From CAZJHX01 sp964545715 (GTDB lineage Bacteria; Myxococcota_A; UBA9042; GCA-2863065), in the NCBI GenBank assembly GCA_964545715.1, contig CAZJHX010000005.1:1-64000 (forward strand): DNA of 64,000 nt. Reading direction: 5' to 3'. This document shows positions 8,776-15,964 of the stretch, piece after piece. The translations under genes and the position numbers were made by a program. Below the pieces are notes generated by a model, which saw only the letters and a program-made list of their open reading frames with translations, was not told where the DNA came from and ran no database searches. Position 1 is the first letter of the stretch. Every line of letters begins with the position of its first letter.

Positions 8776-9622
8776 GCGCGGGCGCAAAGTCCTGCGCCAA
8801 CACGATCCGGATCGGCCGGTCCGGCAGACACGTCGCCAGCGGCTGATCGCACACGTAGCCCTCGCCCGTGCGGCAGTCTGAGTCCTTCTCACAGTACCCC
8901 AGAAAATAGAACTGCCCGTCCTGCTCCAGCGCGCCACCGCCGTGAGGCAGGCACGCGTTGAGGTCGCGCTCGAAGTCGTCGACCAGCGCACACGCCCCGC
9001 CCGGCAGCGGCTCGAAGCCGATCTCCGTCAGGCACACGCCGGCGCCGCAGTCTGCGTCCGACTTACATGCCGCACCCAAGGGAGCCCCGCAGTCGGTCGT
9101 GGGGATTCGGAAGCGCGCGTCCACCGGGCACTTCAACGGCAGCCGCGTCAGGTGAAATCCAGCCGCCAGCGTCTCACCGCTCGGCGACGCGGCCTGCCCC
9201 ACCGGCTCCGGCGCGTACAGCAGCCCGCGCTCCTCCGAGCCCCCAACCAGCTCGCCCGGGCTGTATCGCCCGTTCCCGTCACGGTCCTGATACGCCAGGA
9301 TCAGGCCCAGGCCGAAACCGCGCCCATCATCCAGCAGCAGGTCGGGCCCCGGCGGCGTGAAGACGTCGATGTCGAACGCCAGCGGAAACGTCACGCTGAC
9401 AGACACCGAGGCCTGCTCATCGAGCAGCTCGGGCTTGAGCGCCGTCTCGCCGCTGTCCGGCAGCCAGAACACCGACACACGATACGGCGCCGGGTTCTCC
9501 GACAGCTGTGAGAACGTCTCGATGCGCCCCGAGAAGCTGAACAAGGACTCGCCGCGATAGCCGGTGTCGACGACAGGCTCGCAGGCGCTGAGAAAGAGCA
9601 TCGTGATCAGTGCAGCGCGCAT
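8759..9622 (-). CDS. lipoprotein of unknown function, last gene of the caspase operon
   Basis: 287 aa with a short lipoprotein signal (MRAALITMLFLSAC). Residues ~25-160 look like a beta-rich domain with a D-R-D-G-N-G-R-Y-S-P-G-E calcium-loop-like motif. Residues ~185-260 contain spaced Cys pairs (C-K-S-D-A-D-C-G-A-G-V-C and C-E-K-D-S-D-C-R-T-G), a motif common in myxobacterial surface lipoproteins. It starts 3 bp after the stop of the caspase-like gene, so it belongs to the same transcript. It may act as an accessory or binding partner of that protease at the outer membrane; this is inferred from context only. Confidence 0.75.
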   Translation of the reverse strand: MRAALITMLFLSACEPVVDTGYRGESLFSFSGRIETFSQLSENPAPYRVSVFWLPDSGETALKPELLDEQASVSVSVTFPLAFDIDVFTPPGPDLLLDDGRGFGLGLILAYQDRDGNGRYSPGELVGGSEERGLLYAPEPVGQAASPSGETLAAGFHLTRLPLKCPVDARFRIPTTDCGAPLGAACKSDADCGAGVCLTEIGFEPLPGGACALVDDFERDLNACLPHGGGALEQDGQFYFLGYCEKDSDCRTGEGYVCDQPLATCLPDRPIRIVLAQDFAPALMDCF

Positions 9623-9625
9623 GGT

Positions 9626-11194
9626 CTACAGCCTCCAGGTCAGGCCGGCGGCAACCCACCAACTCAATGGGGACGCCAGCTCGCGTCCGGTCGGGGCGCC
9701 TCCGGTCGTGGTCACCGCGTCGAACAGATCGGTCCGCGGCCCACCCTCTATGCGCAGCGACAGCCCGCCGCCCAGCTCGGCTTCAGCCGCCGCAAGCAGC
9801 GACAAGCCCACGCCCCAGGCGGTGCGATCAGGCGCTTCTCCGTCGGTTTGAAACGTCTGCATGTGCGCCAGCCCTTCGACGCCCAGCCCGACGCTGAAGC
9901 TGAGCCAGCTGAGGTCCAGCACCCGCTCCAGCACCAGCCCCACGCCGATCTCCTCATGTATGGTCGTCACCTCGCCGGCCTCACTGATGGAGGAGCCGCG
10001 CGCATAACGGCCGCGCAGGCTCATCGTGAGCCACTCGAAGTCGACGCTGTATCCGAGCAGCGCGTGTCCCGTGATGCCGGCGCCCGCCAGGATCTCGCCG
10101 CGCGCCGCGGCCAACAGCTGCAGGCCGTGCACCGCGCGAGGCTCACCACCGCCTTTGCGCAGCAGCCGGGCGTAGGCGAGCGTCTCGTGGGGCGCTGCGT
10201 CCAGATCCGCCCGCCCGCCGGCCGCAAGCGACACGTCCGTCTGTCGATACGTTCGCGGCTTGCGCAGCTGCACGCGGTAATCCCCGGGCCGCAACACCAA
10301 CTCACCGCCGTCTTTGCCGACCACCACCTCGGCCACCACCCGGTCGCGCTGGCGCTGGTCAAAGATCACGTACAGGCCGGGCTCCCGAATCCCCAGCCGC
10401 GCCGTCTGCCCTTTCGCGCGCGTCAGCCGGGTCAGCACCAGCGATCCGCGGCCCTTGATGTCGTAGTCGTACGTCGGATGCTGCAGCTTGCGCGCCCGGC
10501 TGCTGCTGCGCAGGGTCTGCGTGTAGGCGTACCCGTAGGCCTCGTCCAGCGTGATGGTCCGGTCCCCGTTTCGGTCGGCCGCGCCCTTCAGCGCGTTGAT
10601 CAGGTGGTGCGTGAAGTACGAGCCGCGCAGGCGGTCCGACTCGTGACTGTCCTCGCCGGCGGTGCTCGAGGTGATGATCGCCACGCCCTCCACCGCCAGG
10701 CGGTTCTCCACGTTGATGTCGAAGACCTTGCCGGGCTTGCGCAGACCCTTCACCCGGGTCAGCGTCCCCGAGCGGCACCCGTCGATGATCAGCAGTCGCA
10801 CGGTCGCCGGCGAGCCCCGCACCAGGTCCTTGAGCTCCCCGTACGGCAGCTCGGTGCCGGCCAGGTGCAGTCCGGTCGCGTCCGCGTGGCCCGAGTAGTA
10901 GACCACCAGGACCGAGCTGCCGGGCTTGTCTCGCTCAGCGGCTCGGATGCGCGCGTTTGTGGTCACGATCGCGCGCCGCAGTCCGGCTGCCGGCTCGCCC
11001 GACACGACGGCTGTGTCCTGCCCGCGAGCTCCCGCCAGGCGCTGCATCACCGCGCCAAACGACACGGCATCCGCCTCTGCATATCTCAGCGGCAGGTCGC
11101 CCGCGGTGCCGACATTGTTGCCCGCCGCCACGACATAGAGCTCGGTGGCGGATGCCGGACCGGCGAGCAGTGCCACGAACAGTAGCGCTCTCAT
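9626..11194 (-). CDS. secreted caspase-like (peptidase C14) protease with putative C-terminal outer-membrane barrel
   Basis: 522 aa. A Sec signal peptide (MRALLFVALLAGPASA) precedes a caspase/metacaspase p20-like domain with the two expected catalytic residues: H103 in VVYYSGHAD and C140 in LIIDGCRSG. An S-S-T-A-G-E-D-S motif and an S-Y-F-T-H-H-L strand complete the fold, with an EF-hand-like D-R-N-G-D-R-T-I segment around residue 215. From about 265 a beta-rich linker leads into a region of alternating amphipathic strands with aromatic ends (about 350-522), ending in S-W-W-V-A-A-G-L-T-W-R-L, which resembles an outer-membrane barrel C terminus. ATG overlaps the anti-sigma stop (ATGA). Substrate unknown. 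The exported location and barrel set it apart from cytosolic metacaspases. Confidence 0.85.
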   Translation of the reverse strand: MRALLFVALLAGPASATELYVVAAGNNVGTAGDLPLRYAEADAVSFGAVMQRLAGARGQDTAVVSGEPAAGLRRAIVTTNARIRAAERDKPGSSVLVVYYSGHADATGLHLAGTELPYGELKDLVRGSPATVRLLIIDGCRSGTLTRVKGLRKPGKVFDINVENRLAVEGVAIITSSTAGEDSHESDRLRGSYFTHHLINALKGAADRNGDRTITLDEAYGYAYTQTLRSSSRARKLQHPTYDYDIKGRGSLVLTRLTRAKGQTARLGIREPGLYVIFDQRQRDRVVAEVVVGKDGGELVLRPGDYRVQLRKPRTYRQTDVSLAAGGRADLDAAPHETLAYARLLRKGGGEPRAVHGLQLLAAARGEILAGAGITGHALLGYSVDFEWLTMSLRGRYARGSSISEAGEVTTIHEEIGVGLVLERVLDLSWLSFSVGLGVEGLAHMQTFQTDGEAPDRTAWGVGLSLLAAAEAELGGGLSLRIEGGPRTDLFDAVTTTGGAPTGRELASPLSWWVAAGLTWRL

Positions 11195-11949
11195 GGCGAC
11201 TTCTCCAACTCAAACGCCGTGCGCGGACACGTCGGTGGGATTTGGTCCACCGTAAACGGTTGGGGGCACAACACAAACGTCAGTCGCTCGCGGCCCGCGC
11301 TTTGATCGAGCTCGACGCCACCCTCCAGCTCCTGCTTGTCGCCGGCCGCGACCGGGACAGACGCCTCCGCGCCCAACGGCCAGGCGGTCGACTGGGCGCC
11401 CTTGGAGTCCTGATAGAGGATGAGCCCATGGCCGGCTGTCTTCGCGTCCACGACAAAGCGCAGCACCTCGCCCGCGTGGAACGTGTCGCCGCTGACCGCC
11501 TCCTGGGCGCGCCCGTCGCGGTGCACAAAGACGTGCAGCCCGGGCCCACCCTTGGCGCGGATGCCGGGATCGTCTGTCACGCCGGCGGGGGTCGGCGCGT
11601 TGAGCACATTGACCGCCACCAGACATGCGGCCGCCAGCGCCACCGCGCCCAGTCCCTGGGGCGTCATCAGCCAGTCCAGGAAGCGGGTGAAGAGGCTCGG
11701 CTCGGGCTCGGGTGTCGCCGCATCAGCGATGCGGTTGAACAGCGCGTCCGCGTCGACGGACTCAAACGCCGCAAACCCCTGGCTGCGCGTGGCCAGTCGC
11801 GCCGTGCAGTGCTCGCAGCCCGCGGCGTGGGTTTCGACGCGCGCCTTCTCCGGAGCCGGAAGCGTGCCCAGGTGCAGGTCGTCCAGCGTCAGCTCCGAGG
11901 GGCAGCCGTCCCCGTCGCGCAGCCCGTCTGTGAGGTTATTGCCGGTCAT
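11191..11949 (-). CDS. zinc-finger anti-sigma factor with transmembrane segment
   Basis: 252 aa. An N-terminal zf-HC2-like zinc-binding motif (H-A-A-G-C-E-H-C, residues ~41-48) is the hallmark of ZAS-type anti-sigma factors. One predicted transmembrane helix follows at about residues 98-116 (GLGAVALAAACLVAVNVLNA). The periplasmic part resembles DUF4384-type domains (strand pattern around VFVHRDG, GDTFHAGEVLRFVV and GHGLILYQDSKG), a domain often found near bacterial caspases. The gene overlaps the sigma factor gene by 14 bp and the caspase gene by 4 bp, so the three are translationally coupled. It most likely holds the upstream ECF sigma factor inactive until a signal is sensed at the envelope. 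Confidence 0.8.
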   Translation of the reverse strand: MTGNNLTDGLRDGDGCPSELTLDDLHLGTLPAPEKARVETHAAGCEHCTARLATRSQGFAAFESVDADALFNRIADAATPEPEPSLFTRFLDWLMTPQGLGAVALAAACLVAVNVLNAPTPAGVTDDPGIRAKGGPGLHVFVHRDGRAQEAVSGDTFHAGEVLRFVVDAKTAGHGLILYQDSKGAQSTAWPLGAEASVPVAAGDKQELEGGVELDQSAGRERLTFVLCPQPFTVDQIPPTCPRTAFELEKSP

Positions 11950-12502
11950 CGTGGGCCTCCGTTCTCTCCAAAATGGCGGCGGCGGCGGTGTTGAAGCGGT
12001 CGACCAGGTTGCCGACCGTGCGGCGCGAGACGTCCAACAACACGCAGGCCTCGTCGTGGGTCATGCCGTCGACATGCACGTAGATGGCCGCCGCCGCGCA
12101 CGCCTCGTCCACCTGCGCCAGCACCTGCCTCACAAGCACCATCTTGCGCGCGTCGGGGCCCCCGGTCGGCTGGGGACCGTCGCCGTGCTGTTGCCGCAGC
12201 TCGCTGCGTCTCGAGCGGTTGCGGATGACGTTGAGGCACCAGTTGGTCGCGATTCGATAAAGCCATGACGACACCTGGGGTTGCTGGAAGCCCTGGGGCT
12301 TGTGAAGGGCGCGGACGAAGACCTCTTGTACGGCCTCTTCCGCGTCGTGGTGGTTGCCGAGAAGGGTGCGCGAGCGCCGGTACACCATCGGTCCGTACCG
12401 GTCGAAGAGCGCTCTAGGAGAACTCGGTGCGATGGCGCGATTCCCCGCTTTCAAGCCTGCGGTCAGATCGGGTGAGCCGACTGCAGGGCATGGTGGGCCC
12501 AT
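11936..12502 (-). CDS. ECF-family RNA polymerase sigma factor
   Basis: About 188 aa. Sigma region 2 is clear: ALFDRYGPMVYRRSRTLLGN, then D-A-E-E-A-V-Q-E-V-F-V-R-A, then SSWLYRIATNWCLNVIRNR. Region 4 follows with the helix-turn-helix V-D-G-M-T-H-D-E-A-C-V-L-L-D-V-S-R-R-T-V. The size and the absence of regions 1 and 3 define an ECF sigma. The start is uncertain: ATG at 12502 (TTG at 12508 is also in frame) has no obvious ribosome site, and the first ~30 codons lie inside one arm of a long inverted repeat. It heads the operon with the anti-sigma, caspase-like and lipoprotein genes and probably drives its own promoter upstream of 12510. Confidence 0.85.
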   Translation of the reverse strand: MGPPCPAVGSPDLTAGLKAGNRAIAPSSPRALFDRYGPMVYRRSRTLLGNHHDAEEAVQEVFVRALHKPQGFQQPQVSSWLYRIATNWCLNVIRNRSRRSELRQQHGDGPQPTGGPDARKMVLVRQVLAQVDEACAAAAIYVHVDGMTHDEACVLLDVSRRTVGNLVDRFNTAAAAILERTEAHDDRQ

Positions 12503-12576
12503 GTTCAACGTCGGCGAAGCCGAGCTGGCCCAGGATTGGAAGCGGGGAATGTGCCATTGCGCCGAGTTCTCCTATG
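12414..12576. repeat. long imperfect inverted repeat across the 5' end of the sigma-factor gene
   Basis: Left arm 12414-12481 and right arm 12510-12576 are imperfect reverse complements over about 65 bp, with the best match in the outer ~45 bp (AGGAGAACTCGG then ATGGC then ATTCCCCGCTT in both arms) and weaker matches further in. The centre (12482-12509) holds the proposed ATG of the sigma gene, so the message could fold its start codon into a loop. The arms also both encode a similar peptide (A-I-A-P-S-S-P). It could be a regulatory hairpin, an inverted duplication of the gene start, or a MITE-like remnant. Confidence 0.65.
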
Positions 12577-12651
12577 CCCGCGAGTGAGGGGTGCCACGTC
12601 GCGTTTGGGCATATCGCGCGCCGTGACCCGGCGCAAGCGCACCCGCTGCCC

Positions 12652-14097
12652 TCAGCAGCTCGAGTCGGCGTGGACAAGCGCCGAGCGGCTGCGAGTGCGG
12701 ACCAATCCGAAGAGCACCAGGCCCAGCATCAGCGCCAGACCACCTGCGTTGCCGTGGCGGCCTGTCGCCGTGCATCCGGCGCCCTGGCTCGAGCGCGGGG
12801 CGGCGGCGGACGAGGACGCGGACTTGGAGGCGCTGTCCGTGCTGCCGTTCTCCGCGCTGTCGGCGTCGCTGGTGTCGGTCATGCCGTCGGCGTCGATGTC
12901 CTTGCCGTAGTCGGCGGTGTCGTGCGTTTCCTCGTCGTCGCAGGGCTCGTCGGTGCTGTCGTCGGCGGGCGTCTGGGGCTCGACCTCGCCGTCGTCGCTG
13001 CAGTCGGAGTCGGGCTTGGGGCAGCCGGCGTCACAGATGCCGTCACCGTACCAGCCCTCCTCCTCGCAGAGGTCGCCGTCGTCGTCGGTGGGCTCCTGGT
13101 CAACAGGCTCGTCATCGCCGCCCTCGCTGCAGTCGGAGTCCGGCTTCGGGCAGTCCGCGTCACAGATCCCGTCGCCGTACCAGCCCTCCTGCTCGCAGAA
13201 GTCTTCGCCATTGGCGCCGGTGTCGTCGCCACCCGTCTGCTCGCCGCCCTGGGCGCAGTCCGAGTCCGGCTTGGGGCAGTCCGCGTCGCAGATCCCGTCG
13301 CCGTACCAGCCCTCCTGCTCGCAGAAGTCGCCGTCGTCGCTGGTGCCGCCGCCGCTGCCGCCGCCGGTGCCCTGGTCCGAGCCCGCAGGCGCCTCGCCAT
13401 CCATGAACTGCTGGACCCACTGGGCAAAGGTGTCGACCCGCGTGTTGGCGCCGAACTCAGTGCAGTCCTGGTCGCCGTAAGAGGTGACGCCGACAACGCT
13501 GGTCACGCCGTCCAGGTCCATGAGTGCGGGGCCGCCGGAGTCGCCGTTGCAGGTGTTCTTGCTGGGGTCCTCGTAAAAGATGTGGGTCTCTTCGACCTTG
13601 GAGATCGCGATCTCGACGGACAGCTTTTTGCCGTAGGAGCCATTGGCGCTCGTGAGGCCGTAGCCGATGAACAGCGCCTTTTTGCCAACGATATTGGGCA
13701 GCGGCGCCAGTCGCGGTGCGATAGGCTCGACCCCGGACGGTGCTGATTGCAGCAACATGACGCCGATATCCGCGTCCTCGTTCTTACCGTAGTCCGGGTG
13801 CGGGTGGATGCTCTTGGCGCCGACCACGTTGCCCGATGACGGCTTGTTGGCGTCCAGCCCAACATAGAAGGACATGGAGCTTGCCGAGCCCTCCAGGCAG
13901 TGGGCCGCGGTCAGGACCACGGTGGGCGCGATTAGCGTGCCGGTGCAGGACTGCTCGCCGTCGACCATCAGCGCGCCGGCGGCTGCGTAGCCGTTTTCGG
14001 CCTGGCCGCCTACGATGTACCAGCTCTTGTCAGACTGCTGAGCGAATGCGGGCACGGCCGCAAGGAGAACGAAGAAGGTCAGTGAAAAGCGCGTCAT
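12652..14097 (-). CDS. secreted trypsin-like serine protease with Cys-rich repeats and MYXO-CTERM-like tail
   Basis: 481 aa. ATG at 14097 has GGGAGA upstream. Signal peptide 1-19 (ends AFA) is followed by a chymotrypsin-fold S1 domain starting at Y-I-V-G-G-Q. The triad is complete: H66 (LTAAHC), D110 (DADIGVM) and S187 (TCNGDSGGP). After the protease domain come three near-identical copies of a ~20-residue Cys motif (C-E-x-E-G-W-Y-G-D-G-I-C-D-A-x-C-P-K-P-D-S-D-C) separated by acidic, low-complexity linkers. The C terminus has a small G-C-T-A-T-G-R-H-G motif, a hydrophobic helix (LALMLGLVLFGLV) and a basic end, as in MYXO-CTERM sorting signals, implying surface anchoring with cleavage. It is transcribed away from the metallopeptidase gene. 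Confidence 0.85.
   Translation of the reverse strand: MTRFSLTFFVLLAAVPAFAQQSDKSWYIVGGQAENGYAAAGALMVDGEQSCTGTLIAPTVVLTAAHCLEGSASSMSFYVGLDANKPSSGNVVGAKSIHPHPDYGKNEDADIGVMLLQSAPSGVEPIAPRLAPLPNIVGKKALFIGYGLTSANGSYGKKLSVEIAISKVEETHIFYEDPSKNTCNGDSGGPALMDLDGVTSVVGVTSYGDQDCTEFGANTRVDTFAQWVQQFMDGEAPAGSDQGTGGGSGGGTSDDGDFCEQEGWYGDGICDADCPKPDSDCAQGGEQTGGDDTGANGEDFCEQEGWYGDGICDADCPKPDSDCSEGGDDEPVDQEPTDDDGDLCEEEGWYGDGICDAGCPKPDSDCSDDGEVEPQTPADDSTDEPCDDEETHDTADYGKDIDADGMTDTSDADSAENGSTDSASKSASSSAAAPRSSQGAGCTATGRHGNAGGLALMLGLVLFGLVRTRSRSALVHADSSC
13001..13334 (-). repeat. three direct repeats encoding the WYGDG Cys motif
   Basis: Copies begin near 13001, 13130 and 13256 (spacing about 126-129 bp) and are each about 75-80 bp of near-identical sequence. 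They encode the Cys motif after the protease domain. Spacer linkers differ, so the units look recently duplicated and under purifying selection. Confidence 0.8.
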
Positions 14098-14234
14098 GTT
14101 TCTCTCCCTTTCGAGAATCAAAGTTCACCCCTGACACCCGCGGCCCCGCCGTTTGGGCAAGGTGGGGCGAACTTTTTTTCAAAAGACCTGGATGCCTCGG
14201 GAATCATTGGGGTCCGTCGCGTCGTTTTACGGCC

Positions 14235-14285
14235 GTGAAATACCTGATTTGCGCCGCTCTTCTCCTTCTGCCCAGCCCCTCTTAA
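14235..14285 (+). other. orphaned signal-peptide reading frame ending in an in-frame TAA
   Basis: A GTG at 14235 opens 16 codons (V-K-Y-L-I-C-A-A-L-L-L-L-P-S-P-S) that form a typical Sec signal peptide, ending at TAA 14283-14285. The frame is the same as that of the following metallopeptidase; reading past the stop continues A-R-P-L-D-L-D-G-V-K. It therefore looks like the true N terminus of that protein cut off by one nonsense codon. Confidence 0.65.
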
Positions 14286-14294
14286 GCCCGTCCG

Positions 14295-15059
14295 TTGGAT
14301 CTCGACGGCGTAAAGCGCCTCGTCCAGGGCCGTGGCTTCACCGTGGTTGTTGAAAAGCCGTTTGTGGTCGTCGGCGACGAAGAGGCGGACGTTGTGCGCA
14401 CGCGCGCCGAGAGCACGATTCGGTGGGCGGTCAAGCGCCTGCGCGCGCAGTATTTCGACAAGGATCCCAAGGGTATCGTCGTGTGGCTGTTCAAGGACAA
14501 AGCCAGCTATCGCAAGCACGCGTGGGAGTTCTTCAGGCACAAGCCGGGCACGCCATACGGCTACTTCTCGGACACCGAGCGCGCGCTGATCATGAACATC
14601 GCCACCGGCGGCGGGACGTTGATTCACGAGATGGTGCACCTGTATGTCGCCGCCAACTTTCCCGGGTGTCCGTCGTGGTTCAACGAAGGGCTGGGCTCGC
14701 TGTACGAGCAGGCGGCGGACTGCAAAGGCAAGATCTGCGGTCTGACCAACTGGCGCCTGGCCGGCCTGAAGAGGGCGATTCGCCGCGGTACGGTGCCGTC
14801 GTTTCGCACGCTGACGTCGACGACCACCGATCAGTTCTATGACGAGGACCCGGGCACGAACTACGCCCAGGCGCGATACCTGCTGTACTACCTGCAGCAG
14901 CAGGGCACCTTGAACACGTACTACAAGCGGTTCCATCGTAATCGCGCGACGGACCCCACCGGATACCGCACGCTGAAGCTCGTTTTGGGGGCCACGGATA
15001 TGGCCGTCTTCAAGCGCCGCTGGGAGCGTGAGGTGCTGGCCCTTCGGTTTCCCGAATAG
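14295..15059 (+). CDS. gluzincin-type metallopeptidase (HExxH ... E), mature part
   Basis: 254 codons from a TTG at 14295. The zinc motif L-I-H-E-M-V-H-L is followed 17-20 residues later by W-F-N-E-G-L-G-S-L-Y-E, the third-ligand Glu pattern of gluzincins; this arrangement resembles DUF1570/peptidase MA-like proteins. An N-terminal domain with strands GFTVVVEKPFVVVGD precedes it. TTG at 14295 lacks a ribosome site and a signal peptide. A signal peptide is present in the same frame at 14235 but is separated by a TAA. Either the gene is a recent pseudogene, the stop is a sequencing error, or the stop is bypassed. Such enzymes are normally periplasmic. The response regulator gene follows on the same strand. 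Confidence 0.7.
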   Translation: MDLDGVKRLVQGRGFTVVVEKPFVVVGDEEADVVRTRAESTIRWAVKRLRAQYFDKDPKGIVVWLFKDKASYRKHAWEFFRHKPGTPYGYFSDTERALIMNIATGGGTLIHEMVHLYVAANFPGCPSWFNEGLGSLYEQAADCKGKICGLTNWRLAGLKRAIRRGTVPSFRTLTSTTTDQFYDEDPGTNYAQARYLLYYLQQQGTLNTYYKRFHRNRATDPTGYRTLKLVLGATDMAVFKRRWEREVLALRFPE

Positions 15060-15067
15060 AAAAAACT

Positions 15068-15096
15068 AGACACTGTAAATGTTTTTGCGTAGAGTC
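15068..15096 (+). promoter_or_regulatory. candidate sigma-70-like promoter for the response regulator
   Basis: TAGACA (15068-15073) and TAGAGT (15091-15096) are separated by exactly 17 bp in an AT-rich stretch, ahead of the GTG start at 15151. Five of six and four of six bases match the E. coli consensus. It is a pattern match only. Confidence 0.4.
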
Positions 15097-15150
15097 GTTG
15101 TTGTGTGAGCGCCGGCGACCGTCAGGTTTGTTCTGCGCAAGGGGATATTT

Positions 15151-15912
15151 GTGGTGAAAACGACCTATCGCAAGGTGGGCGACGAGAGCCGAGTGCTCTT
15201 TGTCGAACACGATGTTGGTCTGGGCAACGCGCTGACGAAGGTGCTGACGCTCAGAGGGTATCGGGTCTGGCACGAACGGGACGGCGCATCCGCCCTGTTG
15301 GCGGTGCGCCGGGAGAAGCCAAATCTCGTCGTGATGAGCTCGCGCCTGCCGGGTGACCTGAGCGGCCTGGATGTGCTCGTGCGCCTGCGTCAGGACCATG
15401 GGCCACCTGTGCTGCTGGTGACGGCGCTGACCGACGTGGAGCACCGCACGCGGGGCCTGGAGCTTGGCGCCGCGGGGTCTTTGACAAGGCCGTTTGGCGT
15501 CAATGACCTGGTGTCGCGGGTCGCGTCGCTGCTGCGTGCCGGTCCAAACCCGGGTCGCGCACCGACCATGCTCAATCCGCCGGACTCGCTGGGACGCTAT
15601 CGATACGGTCCGCTGATGCTCTCGCCCGCGCGCAACAAGCTGCGCGTAAGGGACCTGCAGCTGCACCTCTCGCGTGACGAGATTCAGTTGATGTCTGCGC
15701 TGATGGCCAACCCGGGACGCATCCAGCGGCGCGAGGATCTGATCGAAGCGCTGTGGGGCGCCGGCTATACCGGGTCAGCGCGCGCGGTCGATAACATCGT
15801 GGTGCGGCTCAAGCAGAAGCTCGGCGTGTACAGCAACGCCGTGGAGACGATCTGGGGCACCGGCTACCGGCTGGCCACCATGCACTCGGGCCGCCGCGCG
15901 GTGAACGCTTAG
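15151..15912 (+). CDS. OmpR/PhoB-family response regulator with degenerate receiver domain
   Basis: 253 aa. Start is GTG at 15151 or the adjacent GTG at 15154, with AAGGGGA just upstream. Residues ~13-130 are a receiver domain and ~145-245 a winged-helix OmpR-type DNA-binding domain (LHLSRDEIQLMSALMANPG, then R-R-E-D-L-I-E-A-L-W, then the recognition helix with A-V-D-N-I-V-V-R-L-K-Q-K-L, ending in W-G-T-G-Y-R-L). In the receiver the phosphorylatable Asp is replaced: P-N-L-V-V-M-S63-S-R-L-P-G aligns with the usual L-L-D-x-x-L-P-G, and the conserved Lys before Pro-Phe is R113. The acidic pair E19/D21 and T91 remain. It is probably a phosphorylation-independent regulator. No histidine kinase gene is adjacent. 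Confidence 0.85.
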   Translation: MVKTTYRKVGDESRVLFVEHDVGLGNALTKVLTLRGYRVWHERDGASALLAVRREKPNLVVMSSRLPGDLSGLDVLVRLRQDHGPPVLLVTALTDVEHRTRGLELGAAGSLTRPFGVNDLVSRVASLLRAGPNPGRAPTMLNPPDSLGRYRYGPLMLSPARNKLRVRDLQLHLSRDEIQLMSALMANPGRIQRREDLIEALWGAGYTGSARAVDNIVVRLKQKLGVYSNAVETIWGTGYRLATMHSGRRAVNA

Positions 15913-15964
15913 TCCCCTGGAACTGTGATTTCTCGCGTAAGTTCGTGTCCGGTTCGGTGACTGG

